Below are positions 34,926 through 44,124 of a stretch of DNA of 64,000 nt, in pieces (the stretch's first letter is position 1; each line of letters begins with the position of its first letter). Location: positions 37,298 to 101,297 of the forward strand of contig CAZKJG010000009.1 in NCBI GenBank assembly GCA_964553045.1. Reading direction: 5' to 3'. A model generated the notes under the pieces. That model was not told where the DNA came from. It ran no database searches and was given only the letters and a program-made list of their open reading frames with translations. A program made the translations under genes and the position numbers. The stretch comes from JAWLEP01 sp964553045. GTDB lineage: Bacteria > Fermentibacterota > Fermentibacteria > Fermentibacterales > JCC-6.

Positions 34926-34964
34926 TCAAGCACCGGGCCGATATGGCAGCCCGGCGTCCACCGC

Positions 34965-35630
34965 TCAGTAGGTAACGCCGAGTCCGACTACGACCATGTC
35001 CCGGGACAGGTCCAGTGGAACGGTCAGCTCGAATGCCACCGATTCGGGAACGTACGTGGACCTCTCCGAGCCCAGACGCAGCTCGTAGGCCACACCCAGC
35101 CTCAGGGCCTGGCTGGTGGTGTTCTCTATGGAGTCCCAGTCCTCCTCGCCCTCCTCGTCCTCGGGAACGTTGGCCAGGTCGGGACCGTAGCCCAGATCCC
35201 AGGCGCCGTAGAGCTGGAGCCTCTGGCCCAGCCGGCGGCCGGCGGCCAGCGATCCCCGCACGGATATCACCCTCGCCGGCAGCACGTATCCCACTCCGGC
35301 CAGCGCCGAGACGGCGGAGGGAGCCGAGGATTCCATGGGCGAGTACTTCAGGAAGGGTCCCAGCCCGTAGCCGTATGCTGAAATGCCTATGTCCACGTTC
35401 TCGGTGGCTCCGCTGGCCAGGGTGAGCGACGAATAGGGCTCGAGGTAGTCGGTCCCGGAGGCCTCCGCCTCCGCCCTCGCCTCCGCCTCCAGGAAGGCGG
35501 GCAGCATTACGCTGCCGGTGGCCGTGATGTGGTTCTCCCCCATGGTGTGCGCGGGCTGCATTGTGCCGTAGTAGCATCCCGCGCAGAGAAGAGAAGCTGC
35601 CGTCGCCAGAACCGTTTTCGATGACAACAC
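34965..35630 (-). CDS. Putative outer-membrane lipoprotein, beta-rich
   Basis: About 221 residues. The N-terminus is VLSSKTVLATAASLLCAGC, a lipoprotein signal with lipobox LCAGC. The mature part is rich in alternating hydrophobic and small residues (VDIGISAYGYGLGPFLKY, LQLYGAWDLGYGPDL, VAFELTVPLDLSRDMVVVGLGVTY) and ends in an aromatic residue, as in small outer-membrane beta-barrels. GTG start at 35630 with SD GGGAGGGGG; longer in-frame starts would add a charged head before the signal. Family unknown. It has a divergent promoter shared with the metallophosphoesterase gene. Confidence 0.7.
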   Translation of the reverse strand: MLSSKTVLATAASLLCAGCYYGTMQPAHTMGENHITATGSVMLPAFLEAEARAEAEASGTDYLEPYSSLTLASGATENVDIGISAYGYGLGPFLKYSPMESSAPSAVSALAGVGYVLPARVISVRGSLAAGRRLGQRLQLYGAWDLGYGPDLANVPEDEEGEEDWDSIENTTSQALRLGVAYELRLGSERSTYVPESVAFELTVPLDLSRDMVVVGLGVTY

Positions 35631-35689
35631 CGAACCCCCTCCCGGGCTGCAGGCCTGTACGGGTCCACGCGGCCCCCGCCGGCGCAGGG

Positions 35690-35741
35690 TTGCCCGGACC
35701 GTGGCTTTTGCTATTCTAACCAACCGGGCGCCCGGGGCGAA
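35690..35741. promoter_or_regulatory. Bidirectional promoter with overlapping -10 elements
   Basis: Plus strand: TTGCCC (35690-35695), 16-base spacer, TATTCT (35712-35717). Minus strand: TTCGCC (35741-35736), 17-base spacer, TAGAAT (35718-35713). The two -10 hexamers overlap by five bases, giving divergent transcription toward the metallophosphoesterase and the lipoprotein. Confidence 0.55.
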
Positions 35742-35770
35742 GGCCGGGCTTCCGCCGAGAAGGGAGGCTT

Positions 35771-37369
35771 ATGGGCCTGGCGAGCATGCTTCTGGCCTGT
35801 GCGGTTGTCGGTTCGCCGGTACGCATTGCCGTGCTGGGGGACAGAACGGGCGGTGCCGACGACGGGCTGTGGAACCGGACCATTCGAGCCATCGTCCTGA
35901 TGGAGCCCGACCTGGTGGTCTCGGTGGGGGACCTGATCGAGGGATACCGCGACAGCTCGGCCGCCGCCCGGGAGTGGCCGGACGTCATCGAATCCCTAAC
36001 CCCGCTGGACGGCTTCGAGCTGGTGGCCACTCCGGGCAACCACGACATCTGGGACCGGGCGTCGGCGCAGCTCTGGCGGGAGGTTACCGGCTGGCCCGTG
36101 GAGGGCGTAATCCGGCGCTGCGGCGTGGACTTCGTCATCTGGGACACCTCCCGGGACGGCCGCCTGACTCCCGCTCTCCTGCAGGGCCTGGACTCGCTTC
36201 TGGCGGGAACCGGCGAAAACCGCCACATCGTGGTTGTCACCCACAGGCCCCTGTGGTCGATGGCCGACGCCGACACCGCCCTGGCCGGCCGGTTCTACGG
36301 GCTGCTGCGGCGACGGGGGGTGGACGTGGTCCTCTCCGGGCACGTGCACGCCGCCGCCTGCCAGAGGAGGTCGGGAACGCTGCTGGCCACCATCGGCCCC
36401 TCCGGCACGAGGATTCCGGAAGCGTCGCTGGAGGGGGGCATCTTTACCCAGTTCGGATGGCTCACCCTGGGAGAGGGGCCGCCGGGACTGGCCATCATCG
36501 AAACCAAGGCCGTTCATCCGGAGAGCCTCAACACCCCGGTCGAGCAGAATCTGCGGTACCTCTACACGAACCGCATGATCGACACCGACCCCCTCTCGCC
36601 CGAAGGCGGAGAGGTCGCAGTGACCCTAAGGCCGCAGGAAGAGGTGGAGCGCGTGGTGACACTGGAGGTTCGCGGGGAAGGCTGGGAGGTCGCGCCCCTT
36701 CGGACGGAGACATTGCTGCAGGGATCGCCGGATACCCTCTCTCTTCGAACCGCCAGGGGCGCCGAGCTGTTTCCGCTGCCGCGCGTAGAGGCCCGTGTAC
36801 TGTACGGGCCCAGAGACAAGCAGCTGGAGATCACCAGGATCCTTCCCCTGGCCCGGCCGGTTCCCTTCGCCTCCTGCGAGGCCGTCGCCGACGGAGTGAT
36901 CGGGTCCGGTGAGTACCCGGGGGAGGCCATGACCCGATTTGCGGGAAGGGACGGCGGCGTATCCAACGTCCCTCCCACCGAGGTCAGGGTCTCCCTGGGC
37001 GAAGACAGCATGCTGGTGGCCTTCGAATGCGAGGGTCGGCCCGAGAGCGACGAGGCCGGCCTGATCGTATCCGGCGGAGAAGGCTCCCGAATGATCTTCT
37101 CCGGCCCGGAAGCGGAAACCACCGCCTACCTCCGACGGGCGGGGGCCGGAAAATCACCCTGGACCGACGGCTGGGGTCTGTCCATGAGCGCCTCGGAGGA
37201 CGGCTGGGTTATGGAGGTGGCCCTGGATGTCAGCCGGCTGGGGGGCCCGGAGGGGATTCGCCTGAACGTATTCAGGTCGGCGGAATGGAGATTCGGCTGC
37301 TGGAGCTGGCCTCTGTCCTGGGACCGGGATCTGATGGGGCCACTGGCGGCCGGCGCCGGCGAGGACTGA
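35771..37369 (+). CDS. Secreted calcineurin-like metallophosphoesterase with C-terminal carbohydrate-binding-like domain
   Basis: 532 residues. A short hydrophobic N-terminus (MGLASMLLACAVVGSP) looks like a signal peptide. The phosphoesterase motifs are in order: GDRTGG, VVSVGDLIEGY, TPGNHDIWD, VVTHRPLW and LSGHVHAAA. Residues about 280-370 form a beta-rich linker, and the C-terminal ~160 residues (EVRVSLGEDSMLVAFECEG, VMEVALDVSRL, IRLNVFRSA) resemble CBM9-like domains of secreted enzymes. ATG 35771 with SD AGGGAGG at 4 bases. Likely hydrolyses a phosphoester outside the cytoplasm; substrate unknown. Confidence 0.8.
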   Translation: MGLASMLLACAVVGSPVRIAVLGDRTGGADDGLWNRTIRAIVLMEPDLVVSVGDLIEGYRDSSAAAREWPDVIESLTPLDGFELVATPGNHDIWDRASAQLWREVTGWPVEGVIRRCGVDFVIWDTSRDGRLTPALLQGLDSLLAGTGENRHIVVVTHRPLWSMADADTALAGRFYGLLRRRGVDVVLSGHVHAAACQRRSGTLLATIGPSGTRIPEASLEGGIFTQFGWLTLGEGPPGLAIIETKAVHPESLNTPVEQNLRYLYTNRMIDTDPLSPEGGEVAVTLRPQEEVERVVTLEVRGEGWEVAPLRTETLLQGSPDTLSLRTARGAELFPLPRVEARVLYGPRDKQLEITRILPLARPVPFASCEAVADGVIGSGEYPGEAMTRFAGRDGGVSNVPPTEVRVSLGEDSMLVAFECEGRPESDEAGLIVSGGEGSRMIFSGPEAETTAYLRRAGAGKSPWTDGWGLSMSASEDGWVMEVALDVSRLGGPEGIRLNVFRSAEWRFGCWSWPLSWDRDLMGPLAAGAGED

Positions 37370-37389
37370 GCAACGTGAAAGGAGACGGT

Positions 37390-38043
37390 ATGAGGAGGAG
37401 AGCGGCTTTCGTTCTCAGCGGCTGCGGAAACCTGGACGGTACCGAGATACACGAGGCGGTCGGCGCCCTGATCGCCCTGGACACGGCAGGTTTCGACGTA
37501 GTGTACACCGCACCCGACATCCCCCAGAGCGTAACCAGGGACTACCTGGAAGACCGGGACGCCGGCGAGACAAGGAACGTGCTTCGGGAGGGGGCCAGGA
37601 TCGCCAGGGGCAACGCCGTCCCGCTGGAGGAGCTCTCCGACGATGACTACGATCTGGTGGTGCTTCCCGGCGGCTTTGGAGCCGCCCTCAACCTCTCCAG
37701 CTTTGGCGCCGAGGGGGAGAGCTGCTCGGTGAACCCGGGGGTGAGAGGCCTGCTGGAGCGGGCCCACGCCGCGGGCAAGCCCATAGCCGCCATGTGCATC
37801 GCCCCGGTGATTCCCGCCCGCATCTTCCCCGGCGTCAGGGTTACCGTAGGCAACGACCCGGATGTGGCCGGGAAGATAGAGGCCATGGGAGCCGAGCACG
37901 TGGACTGCCCGGTGGACGACGCCGTCACCGACACCCGCATGCGGGTGGTGACCACTCCGGCCTACATGCTGGCCGGTGGTCCCGCCGAGGTGTACGCCGG
38001 AGCCGTACGCATGGTCGAGGAGCTGGAAGGGCTCCTGGGCTAG
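37390..38043 (+). CDS. elbB: ElbB-type glyoxalase (DJ-1/PfpI, GATase1 superfamily)
   Basis: 217 residues. Matches the ES1/ElbB branch of the DJ-1 superfamily: N-terminal FVLSGCGNLDGTEIHEAV, DYDLVVLPGGFGAALNLS, and the nucleophile elbow AAMCIAPVIPARI with the reactive Cys. ElbB in E. coli has glyoxalase activity and was linked to isoprenoid synthesis; the physiological role is not settled. ATG 37390 with SD AAGGAGACGG. It lies between the metallophosphoesterase (20-base gap) and a membrane protein (3-base gap), so the three probably share a transcript. Confidence 0.85.
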   Translation: MRRRAAFVLSGCGNLDGTEIHEAVGALIALDTAGFDVVYTAPDIPQSVTRDYLEDRDAGETRNVLREGARIARGNAVPLEELSDDDYDLVVLPGGFGAALNLSSFGAEGESCSVNPGVRGLLERAHAAGKPIAAMCIAPVIPARIFPGVRVTVGNDPDVAGKIEAMGAEHVDCPVDDAVTDTRMRVVTTPAYMLAGGPAEVYAGAVRMVEELEGLLG

Positions 38044-38046
38044 GCC

Positions 38047-39522
38047 GTGCGTTCCTTCCGCCCCCGGCCCCGGACGCTGGTCGCCCTGCTGTGCCTGGCA
38101 TGGTTTCTGGCCGCCTGGCTGGGGACGGACTACACCATCGACGACACCTACATACACCTTACCTACGCCCGGAGCCTGGCCGGGGGAGACGGCCTGTCCT
38201 TCCGGCCGGCGCAGGGGCCTCTCTACTCCTGCACCAGTCCGGCCTGGGTGGTGCTCCTGGCCGCCGCCGGTGGGCTGGGGGTGGGGGGCGTCCCCGCGGC
38301 CAGGCTGCTGTCCTGCCTGGCCGGGGGGCTCACTCTGCTGCTCCTCCACAGGCTGGCCACCGCGCTGCTGGGCCGCAGGGACGCGGTCTTCCCTCCCCTC
38401 CTTCTGGCCCTCAACCCCTGGTGGGTCAGATGGAGCTCCTCGGGGATGGAAACCGCCGCCGCCGGCCTGCTGGTCGTGGGCTGTCTGCTTCTGAGCACAA
38501 AGGGCCGTACGGGTCGCGCCTTTCTGCTCTCGGGCCTGGGCATAGTGGTGCGGCCGGAGCTCGCGGTGCTGGGTCCTTTGCTGGCGCTGGGCCGGACGGG
38601 AAGGGGAATCCGCGGAAGGGCGACGGGACTTCTGCTGTGGCTGCTTCCCACCGCCGCCTGGGTGGGCTTCGCATGGGCCTACTTCGGATCGCCGCTTCCC
38701 CTGTCCGCCGCCTCCAAGGTCTGGGAGGGACCGATCCCGGCATACCTGGCCTCCACACTGAAGCGGATCGCGGGCATGCTTCTGGCCGGGGACGCCCTGC
38801 CCCTGATCGGCCTGGCCCTGCTGGCGGCCGGACGTGCGGCAGGCGCCTGGAGGGTGCCTCGGCCCGCTGGGACATGGATTCCCGCTCTCCTGCTGCTGCC
38901 GGCTCTGGCCGCGGCGGTGATGGCGGGCCGGGGCCCCATGGTTTCGCGCTACCTCCTCCCGGCGTGGCCGGCCCTGGTCCTCGTGGAGGTGCGCGGGCTC
39001 CGGATGCTGGCCGAGAACGTCGGCGGCCGCCTGCTGCGCTCCTGGCAGGTGGCGCCGCTTCTGGCCGCCGGCCTGGAGCTCGTGGTGCTGGTCACCGTAT
39101 TCCTGCCGCACATGAGGGTCATGGAGCGCAACCTGCGCACCTACGAGGAGGCGGCGGAGTTCCTCCGTGACAGCCTTCCTGCCCACGCGGCGGTGGCCGT
39201 GCACGAGGTGGGCGTATTCGGCTACCTCTCGCAGCGAAGGCTGGTGGACCTGGAGGGTCTGGTCACTCCGGGCGCCGCCGGGTACCCGGGCTTCCACCGG
39301 GACCTGGTGGAATCCGTACGCATGTTGCGTGAGCTGGGCGCCACACATCTTCTGGACCCGGTGGACCGGGCCAGGCTTCTCACCGGGCCGGCCTCACGCA
39401 GACTGGGTTTGGAGATGGTTCCGCTTCGGGCCTGGAGCTTCCCGGGAGGAACGTCGCTGACCGGGAAGGGCTACCGGCGGGTGCTGTACCGGCTGCAATG
39501 GCGAAGGCCACAGCTTCATTAG
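38047..39522 (+). CDS. Polytopic membrane protein, GT-C glycosyltransferase-like
   Basis: 491 residues with about ten hydrophobic helices. The first periplasmic loop carries TIDDTYIHLTYARSL, an acidic DD motif as in GT-C mannosyl- and arabinosyltransferases, and a soluble C-terminal tail of about 130 residues follows the last helix. GT-C enzymes use polyprenyl-phosphate sugars on the periplasmic face. GTG start at 38047, three bases after elbB. Assignment to GT-C is moderate: the helix pattern and loop motif fit, but no family signature beyond that was recognised. Confidence 0.7.
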   Translation: MRSFRPRPRTLVALLCLAWFLAAWLGTDYTIDDTYIHLTYARSLAGGDGLSFRPAQGPLYSCTSPAWVVLLAAAGGLGVGGVPAARLLSCLAGGLTLLLLHRLATALLGRRDAVFPPLLLALNPWWVRWSSSGMETAAAGLLVVGCLLLSTKGRTGRAFLLSGLGIVVRPELAVLGPLLALGRTGRGIRGRATGLLLWLLPTAAWVGFAWAYFGSPLPLSAASKVWEGPIPAYLASTLKRIAGMLLAGDALPLIGLALLAAGRAAGAWRVPRPAGTWIPALLLLPALAAAVMAGRGPMVSRYLLPAWPALVLVEVRGLRMLAENVGGRLLRSWQVAPLLAAGLELVVLVTVFLPHMRVMERNLRTYEEAAEFLRDSLPAHAAVAVHEVGVFGYLSQRRLVDLEGLVTPGAAGYPGFHRDLVESVRMLRELGATHLLDPVDRARLLTGPASRRLGLEMVPLRAWSFPGGTSLTGKGYRRVLYRLQWRRPQLH

Positions 39523-39529
39523 GGACGTA

Positions 39530-40300
39530 TCACGACTTTGCGGGCTTTCCTACCGGCGCCATGTAGACCACCAGCTCCTCCCGGCCGTCCAGGCCCAGCA
39601 GATCGTTGCACATATCCTGGTTGTAGGCCCCGACCGCACAGGTTCCCATACCGATCTCCTGGCAGGCCAGGTATAGGTTCTGGCAGATGTGCCCGGCGTC
39701 CATGGCGATGATCTTGTGGGAGACGGGCCCGTACCTCCATTCCATTCGGTAGGGCACGGCAACCCAGACAAAGGTGACAGCCGCCTCCTCCAGGAAACCC
39801 TGGCCCACGGCGGCGTCCCCCAGCCTCCCGGCCGCCGGCAGGCTTCCATGGAGGCAGACGGCGTGATCCAGCGGAAGGTAGCGGTAGATACCCGGGGAAA
39901 GGTCGGAGACACGGCGGCAGAACAGGTAGGTCTCGATCGGATGCCTGGCTCCGCCGGAGGGCGCTGTCCGCAGGCTGGCCCTGCCCTGGCCGATCACCCT
40001 CCTCACCCCCTGGGTGGCCCACAACAGGAAGGAGAGCTCCCGCAGCTCAATGGGATCGTCGGTGTATGAGCGGACGCTGCGCCGCTCGAATACCGCCTGG
40101 GCCAGTGTCAGCCTGGCGTGCTGATCCGGCTTCACGCCGGGAAGACGCCTGATCGGCCGGTCCTCCGGAGGCTTCTGCAGCTCCGGCGCCGGCTCGCCGC
40201 TTCTCTCGTCGCTGGTGTAGTCCCTCAGCAGCTCCCAGTTGGAGCGCAGGAAACGCCTTCCCCGCTCCATGTACGTCTCGTCGCTTTCCTCACTCATCAT
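39530..40300 (-). CDS. SagB/ThcOx-type nitroreductase-fold oxidoreductase
   Basis: About 256 residues. FMN-binding nitroreductase fold signatures: FERRSVRSY, ELSFLLWATQGVRR, RTAPSGGARHPIETYLF, AGHICQNLYLACQEIGMGTCAVGAYNQ. This matches stand-alone SagB-like dehydrogenases, which oxidise azolines in peptide natural products when partnered with YcaO and SagC proteins; none of those is nearby, so another redox role is likely. ATG 40300 (or the adjacent ATG 40297) overlaps the upstream beta-propeller stop and has a purine-rich SD (GGAGGGGG). Confidence 0.85.
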   Translation of the reverse strand: MMSEESDETYMERGRRFLRSNWELLRDYTSDERSGEPAPELQKPPEDRPIRRLPGVKPDQHARLTLAQAVFERRSVRSYTDDPIELRELSFLLWATQGVRRVIGQGRASLRTAPSGGARHPIETYLFCRRVSDLSPGIYRYLPLDHAVCLHGSLPAAGRLGDAAVGQGFLEEAAVTFVWVAVPYRMEWRYGPVSHKIIAMDAGHICQNLYLACQEIGMGTCAVGAYNQDMCNDLLGLDGREELVVYMAPVGKPAKS

Positions 40301-41480
40301 CGCCCGACCCCCTCCGGGACATCCTCTCCAATCCCACCAGCCAGATGTCGCTGTCGCCCCTTCCGGTGAACGTGGTGGTGGCAATCAGTATCGGCCTGCC
40401 TTCATCCGTTACCGCCAGAGAGGCGAGGTCCTCGTTTCCGGTGCCGCCCACAACCGTCTCCCACGCGAGCCGGCCGTCGGAGGAGATCTTCCAGAGGAAG
40501 AGGTCCCTGTCTACCGTGTCGGAGGTCTCGCGGGTGCCGGCCACCAGCACGGCGCCGTCGGCTGCCGGCCGTATTGCCTCGGCCCGTATGAGGTAGCCTA
40601 TGGGAACAACCATCTCGCGGACAAGCTCCCCCGAGGAAGCCGCGAAGAGCACCGCCAGGTTGCAGACCGATCCCTTGGCCCAGCAGCAGATGGCGACACC
40701 TCCGTCGGGCAGGGCGGTGGCGGCCCTTCCGTAATCGTAGTCCGGGCCTCCCCACACCATCCTGGCGGTCTCCATGCCCCACGGATCGACCCAAACGGCG
40801 AACACATCACCGTTCTCCCCCTCCGAGTAGGTCGTTCCCGTGGCCAGGTAACGCCCATCGGCCAGAGTCACATCGAAGAAGAGATCCGCTCCGCCCCCCC
40901 CGAAGGTCCGCGACCATTCCACATCGCCGCCATCGGTGAAGCGCACCAGCAGTCCGTCGGAGCCTCCGGCCCCCTCGGACCAGGTGGTGCCGGCGGCAAC
41001 AAGACCGCTGTCCGACACCGCAGCGACCGCCTCCTCGTTCATCTCCCCGCCCCAAAGTCTCTGCCACAGCACGTCGCCGGCCTCATCGCATCGCAGCACC
41101 CACAAGTCGTCGCCTCCCCGGGAACCGGACCGGGACCGGCCGACGGCGTAGAAGCCGCCGTCCGGGGCCGGGGCCAGGTCCAGAAGGCAGTCGTCGTCCG
41201 GCCCGCCGTAGGGGCGCTCCCACTCGACCCCGCCGCTCGCGGGATCGACCAGGAGCACCAGACCGTCGGAGTCACCAGTGCTGTAGGAACGGGTACTCCC
41301 GCACACCAGCAGCATGCCGTCTTCCCGCAGCAGGCTTCCCCCAGCCTGCTCGTCCTTTATGTCACCCACCGATATGCTCCAGGCCGTACCGGGAGCTCCA
41401 TCCGCAGCGAAGGCGGGAGAAGAGCCCGCCAGCAGAAGCCAGGAGGCGATTGCCGCACCCAACCGATGCTGGCCCATCAT
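40290..41480 (-). CDS. Secreted beta-propeller protein (paralogue 1)
   Basis: 396 residues. Signal peptide MMGQHRLGAAIASWLLLAGSS to about residue 25. The rest is built of repeats of 45-55 residues of the form DGLLVRFTDGGDVEWSRTFGG followed by ADGRYLATG, the pattern of delta-60/PQQ-like beta-propellers found in many secreted proteins of poorly known phyla. No catalytic motif is visible, so it is more likely a binding or surface scaffold. ATG 41480 overlaps the upstream paralogue's stop by four bases. Confidence 0.75.
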   Translation of the reverse strand: MMGQHRLGAAIASWLLLAGSSPAFAADGAPGTAWSISVGDIKDEQAGGSLLREDGMLLVCGSTRSYSTGDSDGLVLLVDPASGGVEWERPYGGPDDDCLLDLAPAPDGGFYAVGRSRSGSRGGDDLWVLRCDEAGDVLWQRLWGGEMNEEAVAAVSDSGLVAAGTTWSEGAGGSDGLLVRFTDGGDVEWSRTFGGGGADLFFDVTLADGRYLATGTTYSEGENGDVFAVWVDPWGMETARMVWGGPDYDYGRAATALPDGGVAICCWAKGSVCNLAVLFAASSGELVREMVVPIGYLIRAEAIRPAADGAVLVAGTRETSDTVDRDLFLWKISSDGRLAWETVVGGTGNEDLASLAVTDEGRPILIATTTFTGRGDSDIWLVGLERMSRRGSGDDE

Positions 41481-42664
41481 CTGGAATCACCGCCCTGCAG
41501 GTCTTCGCCTTCGGGGACGTCCGCTGTATCCGCCGAGGCCGAAATCATCACTGCCCAGCCGCTGCGCGGTCCGGAGTCCGGCGGTCCGGAGCTGCCCACC
41601 ATGAAGATCCTTCCCGCGGAACCGGGCTCCATGTCGGCTATGCGATTCCAGCCCCTGTCTCCCACGATGGTCCTCTCAATTTGCTCGCCGTTGGGGGAGG
41701 TGATCTCCACCACCGCGTCGTAGCTCCCCTCGCCCTCCGACATGGAGTTGTACACCAGTATCAGACTGTCGTCGAGAAAGAAGACGCTGCCTCCGCAGTC
41801 GTTTGCGTCCCCCCCCGGGAGCCTGCGCCAGAGCTCGTCGCCGCCCGCGTCGACGGCCAGCAGGAAGGCATCCATCAGCAGCCTGCCGGAATTCCGGGAT
41901 GATCCGGCTATGTACAGATCCCCCGAGGCCGAAGCGGCTATGGACCTCCCGTACTCCCTGCCTCCGGCGTTGTCGTAGGACCTGTGCAGCAGTCTGTTGC
42001 CGTTGCGGTCCACGATAGTCAGGGTCATGTCCTCTCCACTTCCTCCGCAGGCGGCGAGGAGGCTGTCGGGCATCATGCAGATACCCCATCCGGTCTCCGA
42101 CGGGCCACCGGATATCGTCCTGCTCCAGACGGTCTCGCCCTCGGCGTCCAGCCGCAGCAGCCAGAGCCTGCTGCCGGAACCTTCGTCCCTCCAGTCTCCC
42201 ACCAGGAAGCTGCCCCCGTCCGCCGCCGGAATCATGTCCCTCAGAATCTGATGCCCCGCCCCACCCAGCCGCCTTCTCCACAGCTCCCGGCCGAAGAGGT
42301 CGAAACGCATCACGAAGCCCTCGCGGTCTCCGTCCCTGGTGGTCAGCTCGCCGCAGATGGTGTAGCCGTGGCCCTGCTGGTGCACCGCCCAGGCCGAGCA
42401 GGATGCCTCCCAGCCCACTTCCCTCTCCCACTGAACCTCTCCCCGTGGGCCGATCTTGACCAGATAGATCATGGTGAGGTCGGGGTCGAGGGTGGAAAGC
42501 CCACCCACGGCGGCAAGTCCGCCGTCGTCGGTTGCGCAGCAGCCGTTCAATCTGCAGCCAACCCGCCCCTGCAGGAATGTCTCCCACTCCGTGTGCAGCG
42601 AGGCGGACGCCGCCAGGGCGACACTCACCGTTATCAGCAGGACGGGCTTGATTCTGGGCATCAT
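41477..42664 (-). CDS. Secreted beta-propeller protein (paralogue 2)
   Basis: 395 residues. Signal peptide MMPRIKPVLLITVSVALAASAS. Repeats such as YLVKIGPRGEVQWEREVGW, RFDLFGRELWRRRLGGAG and RLDAEGETVWSRTISGG show the same propeller blade pattern as the next gene, so the two are tandem paralogues. No cell-surface anchoring or sorting domain was seen at the C-terminus. The SD is weak (AGAGGTG) and a second Met follows immediately. The 106-base divergent gap to the aminotransferase gene holds TTGACG on the minus strand but no clear -10. Confidence 0.75.
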   Translation of the reverse strand: MMPRIKPVLLITVSVALAASASLHTEWETFLQGRVGCRLNGCCATDDGGLAAVGGLSTLDPDLTMIYLVKIGPRGEVQWEREVGWEASCSAWAVHQQGHGYTICGELTTRDGDREGFVMRFDLFGRELWRRRLGGAGHQILRDMIPAADGGSFLVGDWRDEGSGSRLWLLRLDAEGETVWSRTISGGPSETGWGICMMPDSLLAACGGSGEDMTLTIVDRNGNRLLHRSYDNAGGREYGRSIAASASGDLYIAGSSRNSGRLLMDAFLLAVDAGGDELWRRLPGGDANDCGGSVFFLDDSLILVYNSMSEGEGSYDAVVEITSPNGEQIERTIVGDRGWNRIADMEPGSAGRIFMVGSSGPPDSGPRSGWAVMISASADTADVPEGEDLQGGDSR

Positions 42665-42770
42665 GGGGCGTATACACCTCTCGTATTCCGTGTGGTCATT
42701 CTCGGGCCACGATCGCCTTTCGTCAAGTCATGCGCGGCTGAGAGATTTAAAATCGGCGGAGAGGTGCCGC

Positions 42771-43970
42771 ATGAACCCGGATGCGCGAGAGGGGGACGGG
42801 AGGCCGGATTTCGGCCTCCCAGTCGACAGGAGGGGAACCTCCTCCTACAAGTGGGACTTCCGGGGCCGGATATTCGGCCGGGACAACGTGCTTCCCATGT
42901 GGGTCGCGGACATGGACTTCCGGGCCCCTGCCCCCGTTCTGCAAAGCGTAATGGAGAGGGCTCGCCACGGTGTCTTCGGCTACACGGCAAAGCCCGACGC
43001 CCTGTACGACGCTGTTGTGGATTGGTTTGCAAGACGTTACGGCTGGCATATATGCAGGGACTGGATCCTGTCCACTCCCGGCGTGGTGCCGGCCCTGGAC
43101 CTGGCCATCGAAGCCTTTACCGAAACGGGCGACGGGGTCATCATCCAGCCCCCCGTCTACTACCCCTTCCGCGACTCCGTGAACCGCAGCGGCCGCAGGC
43201 TGGTGAACAACCGCCTGGTGGAGAGCGGCGGCCGGTGGGCCCTGGACCTGGGGGGTCTGCAGCGGGACTGCCGGGAATCCTCCATGCTCGTGCTCTGCTC
43301 CCCCCACAACCCCGTGGGCCGGGTATGGACCCGCCGGGAGCTGGAGGACATCGTCGCCATCTGCCTCGAAGAGGGTGTCACGATATTCTCCGACGAGATC
43401 CACGCAGACATCGTCTTCCCCGGGGCCCAGCACGTCCCCACCGCTTCCCTGGGGTCCGGCGCCGAGGCTCTGACGATCGCGGCCTTCGCCCCCAGCAAGA
43501 CCTTCAACCTCGCCGGCCTGCAGATGTCTTTGAACGTGGTCCCCGATCCCGACCTGAGAGCGGCCTTCAAGCGGGTCATCGACCGTTTCCACATGGGTAT
43601 GTCCAACGTATTCGGAATCGTGGCCACAGAGGCCGCGTACGGCAGAGGGGAGGAGTGGCTCGATACTCTGCTGGTGTACCTCGACGGCAACTTCGATCTG
43701 CTTGCCGGGCGCCTGGACTCGTTGCCCGGCATCACCATGAGCCGGCCGGAGGGAACCTTCCTGGCCTGGCTGGACTGCCGTGGGCTGGGAATGGACGATG
43801 AGGAGCTGGAGCGGTTCTTCGTGGAGAGGGCGCGCCTGGGGCTGAACCGGGGCAGCACCTTCGGTCCGGGGGGTGAGGGCCACATGCGCATGAACCTGGC
43901 CTGTCCGAGATCCACGCTCGGCGAAGCCCTGGACAGGCTCGAAGCTGCGGTGAAGGGTTCGGGGGGGTAG
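42771..43970 (+). CDS. PatB/MalY-type PLP aminotransferase (cystathionine beta-lyase-like)
   Basis: 399 residues. Fold-type I PLP enzyme of the MalY/PatB group: LPMWVADMDFRAPAPVL near the N-terminus, CSPHNPVGRVWTRREL, SDEIHADIVF (cofactor Asp) and the Schiff-base Lys in APSKTFNLAGLQ (K243), with substrate-carboxylate Arg near RMNLACPRS. Members cleave C-S bonds of cystathionine or cysteine conjugates, releasing pyruvate and ammonia; some act as aminotransferases. ATG 42771 with SD GGAGAGG. It is followed 5 bases later by the convergent tRNA-Glu. Confidence 0.85.
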   Translation: MNPDAREGDGRPDFGLPVDRRGTSSYKWDFRGRIFGRDNVLPMWVADMDFRAPAPVLQSVMERARHGVFGYTAKPDALYDAVVDWFARRYGWHICRDWILSTPGVVPALDLAIEAFTETGDGVIIQPPVYYPFRDSVNRSGRRLVNNRLVESGGRWALDLGGLQRDCRESSMLVLCSPHNPVGRVWTRRELEDIVAICLEEGVTIFSDEIHADIVFPGAQHVPTASLGSGAEALTIAAFAPSKTFNLAGLQMSLNVVPDPDLRAAFKRVIDRFHMGMSNVFGIVATEAAYGRGEEWLDTLLVYLDGNFDLLAGRLDSLPGITMSRPEGTFLAWLDCRGLGMDDEELERFFVERARLGLNRGSTFGPGGEGHMRMNLACPRSTLGEALDRLEAAVKGSGG

Positions 43971-43975
43971 AAAAA

Positions 43976-44051
43976 TGGCGCTCCCACGGGGACTCGAACC
44001 CCGGTTTCCGGCGTGAGAGGCCAGCGTCCTAGACCACTAGACGATGGGAGC
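43976..44051 (-). tRNA. tRNA-Glu (anticodon CTC)
   Basis: 76 bases including encoded CCA. The acceptor pairs GCTCCCA with TGGGAGC, the T arm holds GGTTCGAGTCC, and the anticodon loop reads CTC between GGC and GCC stem halves. The D arm has the CTAGTGGTCTAG pattern of bacterial tRNA-Glu. It lies immediately upstream of gltX, the enzyme that charges it. Confidence 0.95.
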
Positions 44052-44073
44052 GCTTTTCCTTTGCAGGGCGGGA

Positions 44074-44102
44074 ATATTCGCCGCCGCTTCCCGTTCTGTC
44101 AA
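44074..44102 (-). promoter_or_regulatory. Promoter of tRNA-Glu
   Basis: On the minus strand TTGACA (44102-44097), 17-base spacer, GAATAT (44079-44074). The tRNA begins 22 bases after the -10. The -35 is a perfect consensus, immediately downstream of the gltX stop. Confidence 0.6.
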
Positions 44103-44124
44103 CCCCCGAGGTTCGCCGGCCGGG

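Noticed and set aside
37126..39348. A 740-codon open frame on the minus strand, opposite three plus-strand genes
   Set aside because: It is rich in His, Gln, Gly and Arg without any fold or SD, as is typical of antisense frames in GC-rich DNA. The plus-strand genes have recognisable motifs.
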